NCBI GenBank assembly: GCA_002749535.1
Contig: MZZL01000395.1
Coordinates: 182,543 to 246,542, forward strand
Reading direction: 5' to 3'
DNA length: 64,000 bases
Source: Apophysomyces variabilis
Taxonomy: Eukaryota > Mucoromycota > Mucoromycetes > Mucorales > Mucoraceae
Under the pieces are notes generated by a model. That model saw only the letters and a list, made by a program, of their open reading frames with translations. It did no database searches and had not been told where the DNA came from. Shown here one piece after another: positions 1 through 12,528 of the stretch. A program made the translations under genes and the position numbers. Every line of letters starts with the position of its first letter. The stretch's first letter is position 1.

Positions 1-721
1 AAAAAAAAAAAAAAAAAGAAAAAGAAAAAAGAAAAAGAAAAGATGTATGCGGAGAAAAAGCCGAGAATAAACCTGATTTCCCTTTGCTTTATTCAAAAAG
101 CAGGTTTTTTCTTTTCCCTTTCTTTTTTCCTTGCATTATCTAAAAACTTGAACAAAGAAAAAAAGGGTTTTGCTAGTTTGAGAAAGTGGCAAAGGACGTA
201 GGGGTTCCTTTATCAGCCGTTCCCATGGTAAACCCCGAATGAACCCATGTTGGAATGGATACTGTTGCTTATACTAATTTATTAATCAAACAGATGAAGT
301 AATCGGTATTCATTTGCCAAGAGCTTAGAAAAAAGTTTTAACTATTTTCCCACAGATGCCCGGCAAAAAACTAAATGATCTGCAGCAAAGATATGAAGAC
401 GTTATACACAGTTTTTATTTATGGCAGGTTATACTATCTCGTGCTTATCGTTCAATCAATCAGGTTATGCATGAATGCATAAGCGGACTAAACATTTGCA
501 GTAGCAAACGATTACTAAGTTGAAAAGAAAAATAAAGCATTATCTAACTATATGCACCGCGGGAAACGTTTCCTCAAGCATATCATCCCCACCATGACAT
601 CCCTAAAAAGAAAAGAGACCTTTGAAACTAGCAGCAAAATTGAATGCATATAGCAGATCAACAAAAAAATAAAGACAGGTTGTATTTTCCTATACATTTG
701 TGAATTTCTTTTTATCCAAGA
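1..721. other. Intergenic, A-rich left edge
   Basis: The first 40 or so bases are a nearly pure purine tract (A runs broken by single G). The rest is AT-rich with no convincing open frame, RNA gene or repeat. It is the 3' flank of the nucleoporin gene that ends at 722 on the minus strand, so it should carry that gene's 3' UTR and polyadenylation signals, but I cannot place them. Confidence 0.6.
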
Positions 722-3700
722 TCATTTCTGTAGTAAAACGTCGATTCTCTTTAAAAGATCAAGCATCGCATATTGTCGGGTTGGGGAAGTGACGCTCTTA
801 GCACACACAGCTGCACGTGTCAAAAGCTCGACTCGTTTTTCTTTGTCCATATCAATACTACAACATCTTCGGTTAAGAAAGAGAAATATCATTCGTCAGC
901 TCTTTTCAGAAACTCACTTTGCCCTTGCTAATGATTCTAAACAGTAGGCCGCCTCTTCATATCTTTCATTGCGTCTGTAATAATCTGCGAGTAGCATGTA
1001 CCGTTCAAAGTCGTACGGCTCTCGACTCAAGAATCCTTCGATATACGGCAGATCCACCTAACCAGCAAAAAAAAAAATAGACCATTACATCCGATGCATG
1101 TGCATGAGCTTCTTACCTTAAGCAGTTCGCTACCAATTTTGTTTTCTATGAATTTCTCGTACATGTAGTAATGGAACGCAATATCATCGTAGCCAAATGC
1201 CAATCTATAGACTTCTTCTTTGTATGTCTCACGAACAGCCGTGTCTTCAACAACATAAAAGAAATCAGAAAACTTCTAATGCTATTTGTCCTGGATTACT
1301 TACACTTTGTATTTGGGGATGCTGGCGATGCAAGTTCTTTCAACTGGTCAAAGACAAAATCGTAAAAAGGCTTTTTCGCTGCGAATTGTTGTAGACGAGG
1401 ATCATTTGGTGGACAGCCTTCCTGAACATAGCCAGTCGTGACATTTCTGGGATCACGAGCCTTGGCGCATGCTAAGGCCAACTCGATGCCATGTCCACGG
1501 TAACCTTGAGAAGCATATTCGTTTCCAATTTCTTGCAATTTTTCGAATGGAATATGAGACGCAATTCGCTTTAGCATCTTCAATGACTCGTTCAATGAGG
1601 TTCGTGCTTGAGAGGCCGCTGCTGATCGCGCCAAGTAAATTTCCTTTGCTGCTCTGTACATAACCACATCACCGGCGTTACAGAAGGATCCACATTGCCG
1701 CTCAAGAATATCAATGACGATATCAATATTACTGTATTTGGTTACATGCTCATCGATCAATGCTGAAGATAGATCGCTTGTCAAAGCTCGTCCCTCTGCA
1801 GTTGTCAGTAAATCTTTCAACGTTAACGACTTGATTTTGCTGAGCGTTTCTGGTTTTAAACTGACAAAGAGAAACATGCGGTCAGCTAGACCTATTTCTG
1901 AATACATACTGTTTACCTTTGAACGATCCGCGAAATGCCACAATCGTACATATATGAAATAAATGCAATAGCCTCTATCAAAATAACCACTAATCCGTAC
2001 AGCTCACGCAAGGATGTTTCCTCCGGTGTCTGAGGGTCTATGGGAGGACAAATAACAGGGTTCCTTTGACGAGATAACGGTTAGTAGAAAATGTATTGCT
2101 ATGCTCTACTTACACGTCCATGAAAGCTTGTAATTTCCGTAAAACTTGCTGTGTCGTTGTTAAATTAGCACGTGATATAGCCGGAACATATTCAACCGCT
2201 TGTCCCTTTTTCGGACTTTTTCAAGATTAAGTGAGTTGTCGTATAATATGTATGTTATCATACCTTTCCTGGATAATTTTTCGAGTCCAAATAGGTTCAA
2301 TTAGTCGAGACATATATAATGCGAGTCCATCATGTCTGCTGGTATAGTTAGGTCCTGAAGCTTCATTCAATGGAGATAGGATGTTGCCCAGGTTCTCCAG
2401 CAGGCTAGTGGCCCCGTTGGCAACCGTCAATGTAACAGGTGCAACCGCAGTAACTAAACATGAACAAAAGGCGTAGACTAGTGAGCGAAAAAGGAAATGA
2501 ATGATCAGGCGTGCTTACGATCTACACCGCTCGGCATCAAAGCGCTGCTATTACAGATGATACCGAAACATGCTGCTAACGAATTCACATGTCCAAAATG
2601 TTTGAAAAACTCTTGGTACTCTCCAATGCGCGCCCGTGTGTCAGCACCGCTAACACCTAAGAGACTCTGGAGCATATCAATTGGTCGTTGTTTAGCGAGG
2701 ATCGTCATTCCGAACGTCGTAAAAACCAGGAAATGTCTCGCAGGTATGGAGAGTTGGGAAGTAAGTTCGTTCAGCTTGAAAGGTATTCCCGAAATTTCTT
2801 CTATTGCAATAATCCTGCCTTGAACCTTCAATTGATTGCTGAATTCGGTGAGTCCTGATCTTTGACCCTAAGCGATCATTAAGTTATGATATGCTGTCCA
2901 ATTTAGCAACCTACCAAATGAGCCATGCGACCGATATCTGGACTCGCCGTAACAATAGTCTCGTTATCGCCTTCCCCGTAGACAAGCAGCAATACATCGT
3001 TGTGGTATATGGTTTTCGAGATTTTTGGGACGGCAAGTTGTGCATTCATACTACTGATTAAAGCACCTTGGCCGAGCGGTTGTGAAGTCGTTTGAGGTGC
3101 TGGAGGAGTGCTACGTACATGGATTAACTCTAACGTATTAGGCGTTGCGTTTGGCGATCGCGCTGAACCCGGCGTAAAATGAGTAAGATAAAGTCGGATT
3201 CCGGTTGAGGTGATGGCTACAAGCTGATAACTGTTGGATTCTGCAGGTAACGTCGGATGGATCGAAGCAATCTTAAAGTTTTCACTGCTAAGAAGCGGTG
3301 AATTTGGACACATTAGGCGTGCATCGTTGCCAATATTATTGTATCTTGCAACATTGGTAAATGACTTTCCGTTGTCTCCCAAATATGTAACCTAATGCGT
3401 AGCATGATTAAAAAGCCATCGTTTATACGAAAACTCACGTGAATAGAAGAGCTTGCAAAAAGCTTATAGAGTACGTGACCATCGTCGCTCAGGGCAATAG
3501 AAATGCAAGGATCTACCAAGATAAATTACGTTAAAAAATGGTATGGCAACAAGCATCAGTACCATGCAGTGACTTCAGCAAAAACGAGAAGTTGGTATAA
3601 TTAGGCAGTATAGTTTTGTAACATCTGTTGGTAAACCATCCTTCTTCTCGCTATGATGTCTTTTGTCAGATTAAATGGCTTACGGTGAATAGTACATCTA

Positions 3701-4514
3701 CCTTGTACTCTAATTCCCAGATATTTCCATCGTCGCCAAGCATGAACACGCGTCCGTCTTTGTTACCGATAATCGACTTCATGCGAACGCCACCCGAAGT
3801 TGTCATTATCTCCGTTTTATAGAAAGTGAGGCAATCCCCGCCTCCTGGATTCACTTTGAACGACAACGCAATAACGGAAATCTCTCGGACTGTGGCGACA
3901 ATTAGTACGTGAGTGATATGCTCGTTAAAGATATCAGGTTTGGGCTTTAACACGGCGGCTCCAACAATTTCGCTATCGCTTTCGTACGTGTTTATATTTC
4001 TTCTATTAGAAGAAAAAAATATCGTAGGTGAGTTTCTTTCGTTCCTGTCTGTGCTAATGAATCACGCTTGTTGTTACCTTCCCATGTAATCCCAGAGATA
4101 CAGACGGTTGTCAATAACAAAATAAGCACGATTGATATCCAGAAACACTCCAGCAGGAGAAGAAACGCTCACTAAGTATAGTTTAGTTATGACTCGATAT
4201 TAAATCTGTTTATGCTCACATTTCTGGATTTGCTCGAGAGCTAATGGCGGCATCGTAAAAACATCTTTTGAAACCATTGGCTGTACAGCACTAGCAGCGC
4301 CTTGTTCATATTCTCCGGAGCTTGAAGCTGTTGGGGGAAATGTGTTCAGATAAAAACTACTGATATTTGGGCGCGTGAATGACTTACAATTGAAGACTTC
4401 CCCAATACTAGGGAAAAGGCGATCTAGAGCTCCTCTGTTGTCAAGAGTCTGAGACGCTTTATGCACGAGTTTTACGGCTTCCTCTGGGCATGTTCTGTCC
4501 AGTGATGTTGTCAT
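722..4514 (-). CDS. Nucleoporin Nup155/Nup170 family
   Basis: Inner-ring scaffold protein of the nuclear pore complex, with an N-terminal beta-propeller and a C-terminal alpha-solenoid. The start is the ATG at 4514 (MTTSLDRTCPEEAVK). The exon near 4080-4170 reads INRAYFVIDNRLYLWDY, the hallmark of the family's propeller, where a cytosolic face is read as a protein with known structure. The last exons (about 1066-722) give DLPYIEGFLSREPYDFERY and LLTRAAVCAKSVTSP, matching the conserved solenoid C-terminus, and end in TGA at 722-724. About ten short introns split it. The gene is divergent from VPS16, with a 404-bp spacer. Total coding length is compatible with the family's 1,300-1,400 residues after allowing for introns. 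The identification is firm; individual splice sites are not all checked. Confidence 0.9.
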
Positions 4515-4918
4515 GATAAGCTTTTTTTCCCAAGTATCACTATGGTTGGATCGAGAGGCGATCGGTCAAAGATCTCGCGAAGGAAAAGCCGATTTTACGC
4601 ACATCGGTTACAAAATACAAAGAGGTCTTTGAATTCTCAGGTGACTGCAAATTATCCACTCTGGTTAATAGCCCGCACATACTGCTTGTTTCTTCTAAGT
4701 GGACCTATCGGATTTAAGCATAGCATCATGTATTATCCCAATTTTGATGGTTTTGACACATTGTTATTCTTAAGATTCAATCTTTGCACAAAACGTTTCG
4801 CTCGTATAGCAAAGGCCTAAATCATAAAACACGTCACCAGTGACAAACGGAGTTCTAAATCCAACCCTCTTTAGCTCAGAACAGAGAGGGAGAAAAGTAA
4901 CGTCGCAGGTGTATAAGC
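4515..4918. promoter_or_regulatory. Shared divergent promoter, Nup155 / VPS16
   Basis: A 404-bp spacer lies between two divergent start codons (4514 minus, 4919 plus), so both promoters must sit here. The open frame at 4542-4820 is antisense to nothing recognisable and looks fortuitous. No clear TATA box stands out. Confidence 0.5.
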
Positions 4919-7900
4919 ATGGCGCCCAATCCGATTTCTGACTGGATTCAACTTCATGTAAGAAAGCAGAGGAAATAGACCGAGTATGCTTTGCATTGCT
5001 TATAACATACTGCGCTCACGTCTTTTAGGATCGCTTTTACAGGTGAAGTTTATTACATGACCGTCTCGTTTTCTTCTTCGTGACTTTACCAACTTCGGAT
5101 ATCTTTTCCACTTTCTCTAACAGAAAGCAAGAGATATATTCACTTCCATGGAATCAAACAGACCTTTCAAAGTACATGATTGCGAGTGCCCAATATGGCG
5201 GTCCGCTCGGTAAGGGATCCCTTTTGCTTGGCAGAACTGCATCACGTGTTGCCTTGTATGATACGTGGACTAATCACTAGCCTATGTTTATAAGCAATGA
5301 TTCGCGACGATAGAAAAGTACTTCTACTTCAAAAACAACAGCCTATTAAGCCGACGATCTACATGTATACATCTGCAGGAAAACTTATCGAACAAATTCA
5401 GGTAGGCTCTTGTCTCTTTTTTTCATCCTCCGACTGATGCTTGCCTGAAATTGCAGTGGGACAAAGGCCGAATCGTCAATTTGGGATGGACGGATCGAGA
5501 ACAGCTAGTTGTTGTGACCGAAGATGGAATAGTAAAGATATACCCGCCTCATGACACCAGTACGCAGTTTTCATTAGGAAAGGTAAAAAGGCGAGAGGAT
5601 AAACAACACATTGTATTCAATCGGAGTTGTAAGGACGCGAAAGAGTACGGTGTTATCGATTGTCAGATCTGGGGAGGTGGTCTGGTCGCCATGTTGGGAA
5701 ATTACCAGCTTGTTTCGGTTACTAACTTTGACGAGCCGCGACCCAAACAGATGGCAGATACAGGTAATATTAGATATCTTCGCGCTTAGCAGCCTGATCA
5801 GTTATGCAAGGATTGATCGAGCCACCCCACAGCTGGACCGTTGTTCCTCCTCAATTTACGCTCAGTCGTCATGTTGAAGTATTAATTGCTACTGGATCGA
5901 CAATTCTTGTTGTGGATAGTAAAGAAGCGCAGGATCAGGTATGAATCGAGAGGAGAAAGCTCGTGATAACTAAGTGAAATTTGGACTGTCCTATGCTAGC
6001 TATTACAGCAAGGACCTTTTACAAAAATGGTGGTTTCTCCAAATGGAAAATTTCTGGCATTATTTACTGCAGATGGGAAATTATGGGTTGTCTCCACTGA
6101 TTTCCATAAAAACCTATCAGAATATGCCACTAAATCTCGAATTCCGCCACAGCAACTGGTCTGGTAAGTGTATTTTGTACGCTCAATAAAAATGCTATAA
6201 TACTTATTTTTGCATCCCAGGTGTGGAACAGATTCTGTTGTCCTATATTGGGATAAAATTGTCTTGATGGTCGGCCCGTTTGGTGATTGGATCAAATTTT
6301 CTTACGATGAACCGATTTTTCTCGCGTCTGAGCTGGATGGTGTGAGAATCATAAGCAATGATAAATGCGAGCTTTTGCAGAAAGTGCCTGGTAAGACAAA
6401 CTACGTGTGATAGCACTGCTTTTTATCTAACTATTCTGCAGCTGCTACTGAGGAAATATTTAAAATCGGTTCAACTTCCCCAGCTGCCATGTTATATGAT
6501 GCACTAGACCATTATGAGGTAATGAACCTCAGCCTGTAGTCTATGCTTAATCGAAATCTGTCTGTAGAGAAAAAGTCCAAAAGCAGATGAAAATATTCGA
6601 AGCATAAGAGCAGAATTAGTGGATGCTGTGGACTGTTGTATCGAAGCAGCTAGTTTTGAGTTTCAGCATCACTATCAACGCTCGCTACTGAAAGTAAGCA
6701 ACCACAGTATGCTGTGAAGTTTTGTCTAACCATGCGCTGAAGGCAGCGTCATTTGGGAAATGTTTTCTCGATCATTACAATGCCGATCGTTTTGTGAATA
6801 TGGCACAAACTCTTCGAGTTTTAAACGCTGTCAGATATTATGATATTGGAATCCCAATCACTTATGCACAGTAAGGGTTATCATGCTTTGTGTTGCGCCG
6901 CTTTTCTTACATTGTCTTGGACAGATTCCAACGATTAACGCCAGAAGCACTGATAGATCGTCTAATGCAGCGACGCCATCATCTTCTCGCCTTGCGTATT
7001 GCCGAATATCTGAAGATCAGAACCGATAAAATTTTGATTCATTGGGCTTGTGCAAAGGTATGAAGCAATTGAGTCTAGTGCGTTATGTAATAGGTTTTGT
7101 GTAGATCAAGGCATCTACTGAGGAAGAAGACGTTCTGTGTCGCACAATTGTAGATAAGCTTGCTAAGAAGCCTGGACTTTCGTATGCCGAAATTGCAAAG
7201 ACGGCATATAATTCAGGACAGACAAGACTGGCAACCAAAGTAAGTACCTATAGGTTGTAGGTTAAACTATACTAATTTCAATCATAACAGCTACTGGATT
7301 ATGAATCTCGTGCGGCTGATCAAGTGCAGTTGCTCCTGTCTATGCAGGAGGATGAGATGGCCTTAATAAAGGCCATAGAAAGTGGTGACACGGATATGGG
7401 TATGTCAAAGCCTGTGTGTCTCTTTGTTATTCTAATATATCTATTAAGTGTATCTGGTTATTTTTCATTTAAAGCGAAAGCTTCCTCTGGGCGAATTTTT
7501 CCGAACTATAAACAATAAGCCGCTTGCATGTAATCTATTAGAAGTTTATTGCAAGGAACAAGACAAGGAACTGTTGAAAGACTTTTATTACCAAGACGAC
7601 CGAAGGATAGACAGCGCAAATATTATGCTTTCGGAGGCATTCGATCAAGAAGTAATTGCTTATGAATCTTAGTTAGGATACTAAAACCCCTTGCTGCTAG
7701 GACATCACGGAGCGTATAAGCAAACTAAAAATAGCAGGCAAGACATACCAAGATGACCGCACACACACATTTGAAGCAAAGGTAAACAGAAGATGTTATA
7801 GCAGCCACTGATTGAAGATTGTTGCCAATGTCAGGCTGTGGACGAAGCGGTCAAGTTACTACAACTTCAGACTCAGCTCGAGAAAGATACCCATCTCCCC

Positions 7901-8494
7901 TTCACAGGGCTTTCGGTCAGTGAGACTATCTATAAATGCACTGCTGCAGGACAACATCAAAAGGCAAGCAAGATCAAAACTGATTTTAAAGTGCCTGACA
8001 AGAGGTAATATCTCATACCTTAGTTGTCTGTGTACTTAATTTATCTTAAGATTTTGGTGGATCAAGGTCCGTGCACTGGTAGAAGTCAGAGATTGGGAAC
8101 ACCTTGAAAAGCTGGCGAAGAGTAAAAAGTCTCCTATTGGATACGAGGTAGATGCTACAAATGATATGCCTAGTGTGTAATTTAATAATTTTGGTCTAGC
8201 CGTTTGTGGAAGAATGTATTAAGGCTAAACAGTATCAGGAAGCGTCCAAATACATATTGAAGTGCGATCCGCCTGTAAGACCTATGCTATTTGTTAAGAT
8301 CGGGGCGTTCAAAGAAGCAGGAGAGCAAGCATTTCTGAATAGAGATATGGAAGGACTAAAGTAAGGATATACGGAAAACCGGGGGCTGTTTAAGGTGTTA
8401 ATCCTAACTTTATAGACAAGTCCGAGCCAAGTGCACGAACCATGTCGTGGCAAACGAGTTGGATTCATTAATTGCCCAGCTTAGCGCTAGATAA
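4919..8494 (+). CDS. VPS16: VPS16, HOPS/CORVET core subunit
   Basis: Core subunit of the class C Vps complexes that tether vacuolar and endosomal membranes before SNARE fusion. The start at 4919 ([13 protein letters not shown]) is spliced to DRFYR and then [18 protein letters not shown], the family's N-terminal pattern FYRK.E.YS..W. A beta-propeller region follows ([20 protein letters not shown], 5451 on). The C-terminal helical domain is clear: [20 protein letters not shown] (about 6600), [10 protein letters not shown] (about 7000), [20 protein letters not shown] (about 7180) and [19 protein letters not shown] (about 7500). It ends [13 protein letters not shown] at TAA 8492-8494. It has more than ten short introns. 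The length (about 800-850 aa) fits yeast and human Vps16. The 3' end converges on a minus-strand gene only 72 bp away. Confidence 0.93.
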
Positions 8495-8565
8495 AAAGGG
8501 GGATTTTGACAGTTCTAAATTTACATTGTTTGGTTTAGGAGACTAGTGAAGATTGTTCTTCTTTG

Positions 8566-9006
8566 CTAAATATTGGCAGTTGTATCCGTACGTTTTATCG
8601 ATAATTTGGAAAGGACATGCCATAAATTGTCTAAAAAGCCATACCTCAGCCCATGTAAACAAGAATAATGATTAGTAACATATTTTTTAAAACTGAAGCA
8701 CGGCGTAAGCTGTTGGGAACAAACAAAGAATTGCTCTAATGCATGTTGGGACGCAAACAATAATGCAATGTGCTTGACAGTGGAATAACCAATCAGCGTC
8801 TCGGTCATGCAGATGCAACTATGTTCCTGAGATGCTAATTGGTAGCAACAATCTATGTCCTTCAACAAGACCATTTGAATATGGTATTTACCTCTAAATT
8901 TTTCATTCTTTGTATTGTACATATGCAATTGATATACCAAGACTCCTTGAGCAGTTTGGTTTTTAAACTGCCATTTGAACATTCCACTAAGGGTCCAACC
9001 AATCAT
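8566..9006 (-). CDS. Hypothetical protein, possibly a C-terminal part of a spliced gene
   Basis: A 146-codon frame starts at an ATG at 9006 (MIGWTLSGMFKWQF). Residues about 1-110 look like real protein: mixed composition, cysteine pairs and FASQHALEQFFVCSQQLTPC. The frame continues through in-frame possible intron sequence near its end (GT at about 8645), so the true C-terminus is uncertain. Codons upstream of the ATG stay open as ADSDTNT before a stop, and AG acceptors lie just before, so a further 5' exon may exist. It converges with VPS16 (72 bp), which supports a genuine 3' end here. A 5' exon would overlap the start of the plus-strand vezatin-like gene. I do not recognise the family and assign no function. 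Confidence 0.45.
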   Translation of the reverse strand: MIGWTLSGMFKWQFKNQTAQGVLVYQLHMYNTKNEKFRGKYHIQMVLLKDIDCCYQLASQEHSCICMTETLIGYSTVKHIALLFASQHALEQFFVCSQQLTPCFSFKKYVTNHYSCLHGLRYGFLDNLWHVLSKLSIKRTDTTANI

Positions 9007-9143
9007 CGTATTCGTATCTGAATCGGCGCTTCAATCATGGCGCAAGGCTAAAAATCCAAAGGGCATTCGGGGCATGCAGTTATTTTGGCTCATTCTTTTT
9101 TTTCTTTTGTCTCCTCATGTTCTTCCAGTTGATATAACTCGTA

Positions 9144-11391
9144 ATGACGTTGGCGACAGCTTTACTTAGTTTCATTTTTCCACATGCCTTGATGCTACTG
9201 TCCTTCATCGCGCTCATCATTCTCTCCATCCCTGCCGACCGACATGTCTATTCGACAGAGAAAGTAGCCAGCGCCATTGTGTCATTCCTCAAACAGTATC
9301 AAGCAGAATCACAATGGCCACGATTCCCTATGTTCGCTCCACTTATTCTTCGATGGATACTCTCGTCCAAGGTAAAAAAGAAATACACTTCTTATATCTC
9401 GACATCTTTTCTTTCTTTATTTTTTGTTCTCTTTTTCTCTTTTTCTTTTTGTGTTTGCACGTGTAACTATGCCTGTGCGATTCAAGCTATTTTTGCATCC
9501 TTTTGTAACGTGCGCATGCGACGGAGTTACAACGGTTTAAGTTTTCAGTCAATGGTTAATTGTGAAACCTTCATATTTTTCTGTAGACCCTATTCAGCAC
9601 ATCACTTCCTGATGCTCAAGAAACAGCTTTTGAAGAAGAATTTAAATACATTATCGTCACTTCCACTTTGCTTAATGACATGCCAGGAACAAAATCCTCT
9701 GATCTACCTACTACCAGAAACAATGCAAATAAGTCTCTGAATGCGACCAGCCGGACTGCTTTTCTTATTGGGATTGCATCTACCGCTATATCAGCCATAA
9801 GCTGCGTTTTATGGTTAGCATTTAAGCTTATCAATTATTATTTTGAACAGCAACCAACGTCTCCTCCAAGCATTGTGAGCATATCTGCAGTCGGACTGAT
9901 CCATTTTACTGCTTTCTTCCTATTATATCGAAACCATGTAAGATACATGAAAAGGGGGGATATATAGGAGATTAATTAATTACGATTTATCAGCGGCATA
10001 CCAAGATCAGACATATTCACGCGACAGCACTCGAAACCCTTCGTAAAATTGTCTCGTTATGCCAGACAAATGATGCAGCTATCGCCCGGGTCATTGACAA
10101 ACTCCGTGAACTTGAACTCGTTTCTCAGGGTTCCACATTGGCTCCCCCTGAATCATCGTCGTATGCTTCTCATTCTAGCAAGAGACATGTATTGTCACGT
10201 AAGGTGCTGGAAACGCAACGAACGATGCGCAGCGTATCCCGTCTTCAATTTCAGCAATTTGTCACTGCTATCCAAAGAATACAACCACACGTTCACCATC
10301 ATAATTTCTCACGGCTGTGCGACATGTACAACGTTGAGACGTTTACTACCCAGCAATTGGACGTAGAGAAAATCGTAAAATCAACTGAATACACCATCAC
10401 GCAGCTTGATCAACTGACAAGTGCTGTTCGTTTGAAACGACGAGAATGTCTAATGCGCATGTTGGCCCTTGACATAATGACAACCGGACATGACTCGGAA
10501 AGGATGGATTATGAGCGGAACTGGGAAGACGTCATTAGCATCATGTCTGATCTAATTCTCCATCACCGTGACTGTACTCAGCAAATAAGCGACATTCTTA
10601 ATTCGGAAAACTGCAAGTAGCTGATGCCTAATCAGAGCGATCATTGTAATAATGAACATCCTATAGTTGATGACAGCAGTAGCAAGGATTTCATCGCCGG
10701 CGAAGATAATCATGATGTCAATCCGCAGTTTCATGATCTTGTGCATCGTCTCAATACCCTTGAAAAATACATCCAAAACGTGCAAGCTAAGTTGTTCCTT
10801 TGTCGATATGACATGAGAGCTCTCCATCGAGACCGTGGTAAGGACTCGAACTCGATTTGTAATGATAGTATCTTTCCAAATGTACTTACAAAAGGAAATC
10901 TGAATGTGACAGGCTACTCCTTGAATAGAATAGGGGATAGATTTGGAAATATCGATCAAGATTTCTCCCATATGCTGGATCAATGGGAAGAAAGCAAGGA
11001 TGTTCTTTTAGCCATTTCAGAAAAGCAGCACCGAAGATCAACCGTTTCGCTCCCATCACCGCCCTCGTCCCCTAGACAGGGAAATGTTATCAGTACACAG
11101 GATACTTCACATAAACCTGACATTACCTCGGCAGCACCGGGCATGCGTCGTTCGCTAATCAATGCTGCTGCTGTTGCCTGTTTCTTGGAGAACAAGAGGC
11201 GCTCGCGTACCATGGCTCGTCAGCAGGTAAACTAGAAGGGAGAAGGTTTGCTTTTTGAAGGTATTGAAAACGCATTCCTCTAGTTAGTCGAGAATATGGA
11301 TGCCGAGGTATCGTTGACTTGCAGAAGCGTATGCTCCGCAAGTGATGAATGGAGAAAGGGGCTTAGCGGAAGACGAGAAGAAGATAACTAG
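9144..11391 (+). CDS. Vezatin/Inp2-like membrane protein (candidate myosin-V receptor)
   Basis: The model begins at 9144 (MTLATALLSFIFPH) with a hydrophobic segment. An intron (about 9370-9586) follows, then EEFKYIIVTSTLLNDMPG and two further membrane segments (about residues 130-190). After another intron near 9940-9995 comes a helical part with RVIDKLRELELVSQGS followed by a proline-rich turn. The FKY.I..S.LL block, paired membrane segments and ELVS.G motif match the vezatin domain shared by animal vezatin and yeast Inp2, which binds the Myo2 tail on peroxisomes. An in-frame TAG at 10618-10620 probably lies in a 60- or 63-nt intron (donor GTAGCT at 10617). A last intron (about 11227-11284) leads to the stop at 11389-11391. 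An extra 5' exon, readable as ALQSWRKAKNPKG near 9020, is possible. Confidence 0.6.
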
Positions 11392-11603
11392 GTTGGTCTA
11401 AGCACTATGTAATTAGCTTGTTTGGTGAGCTATCTACTTAAAAAGTCTCACGCATGTATTATATTAAAATTTCGCGTCATCATTTTGCATATCCAAAAAA
11501 GAAGAAAAAATTAACGTCCTGCTATCTATGATTTCAATGCAGAAAAGGAAAAAAAAAGTTCCGACTCGATCATTCAATCCTTCATCTTCACATCACAACT
11601 GCC

Positions 11604-12390
11604 ATGCGACAAGTGTCGCGAGCAAAGATTGAAAATGTCAGCTACCTCGCTATGAACCTCGTGAACATCCTTGTGTATCTGTTGGTGCTTGGTGCAACCA
11701 TCACGAAAGCCGTGGATGGAACATTAGCTGAAATTATCCAAGCTATTTACTGCACGTAGGACAAAAACCAAATCGACGATATTTCCCATTTCGATAGCTC
11801 ATGGCGCGGGATTGCATCGTGTGTAGGGCTTTCAGTCTTCTTCTTGTGATTCATGAAATCATTGGACCCGAATTCACTCAAGTTTATTTTGGTTTCCTGG
11901 GAATTCACCGTGGTAAAGGATTGTTATTGCTGCTGTAGGTTTCTGCATCGATGAAAATTCTGTTTACACATTCTCATCGATGATTAGCCTTGGTTGCCTT
12001 ATCATGACAGACAAGGCATTCAATATCATTGTGACCATCTTCAGTTTCACACTAGGATTGATTTACGTGATATTGTCTCTTGTGCCTTGTATTTCTCCGC
12101 CGAATCCATTCTGGATCCATTGGCAACAATACAAAGACTTTTGGTCCGAAGGCTTGGATTTGCCACAGACAACAATAACCTCTTCCTCTTCAACAACAGC
12201 GCGTTGTTCCCAGTTTATCACTCATCCTCATCATTATCCTCACCCATCTACTTGGCAGCCACCTTTGTCCAGCTATTACACCAATGTTTTATGTCCGGCC
12301 ATTTCACAAACCTTTTCTCCTGATATCCAATCCATCTCCTTACCAGCCAGATTGGAGAAAAACAAGGTGGCCTCGAAACTATACTACTAG
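11604..12390 (+). CDS. COPI-associated / TVP15-like four-pass membrane protein
   Basis: Small Golgi-type membrane protein. Exon 1 (ATG 11604) gives MRQVSRAKIENVSYLAMNLV and a first membrane segment, and stops at a donor near 11756. Exon 2 (from 11827) reads LLVIHEIIGPEFTQVYFGFL then GKGLLLLL, which resembles the family pattern YFGFL....GRG.FY...G. The next readable block, GFCIDENSVYT then SSMISLGCLIM, is in another frame. The change at 11913-11938 is either a 26-nt intron (GTAAAG...CTGTAG) or a frameshift (see findings). The final exon runs to TAA 12388-12390, with a last hydrophobic segment (FNIIVTIFSFTLGLIYVILS) and a Ser/Pro-rich cytoplasmic tail. The family call is moderate; Golgi location is inferred from the family. 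Confidence 0.5.
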
Positions 12391-12528
12391 ATCTAGATAA
12401 AATACTTTTGCCTAATACAATTTGAGGGAAAAACAGTTTTAATTCATGCCTATATAACCTGCCATTTCAATACAATGGCGACCAATGCATCTTTCTTTTT
12501 GGGGTTGGTGAAAAGGATGTATTCTATC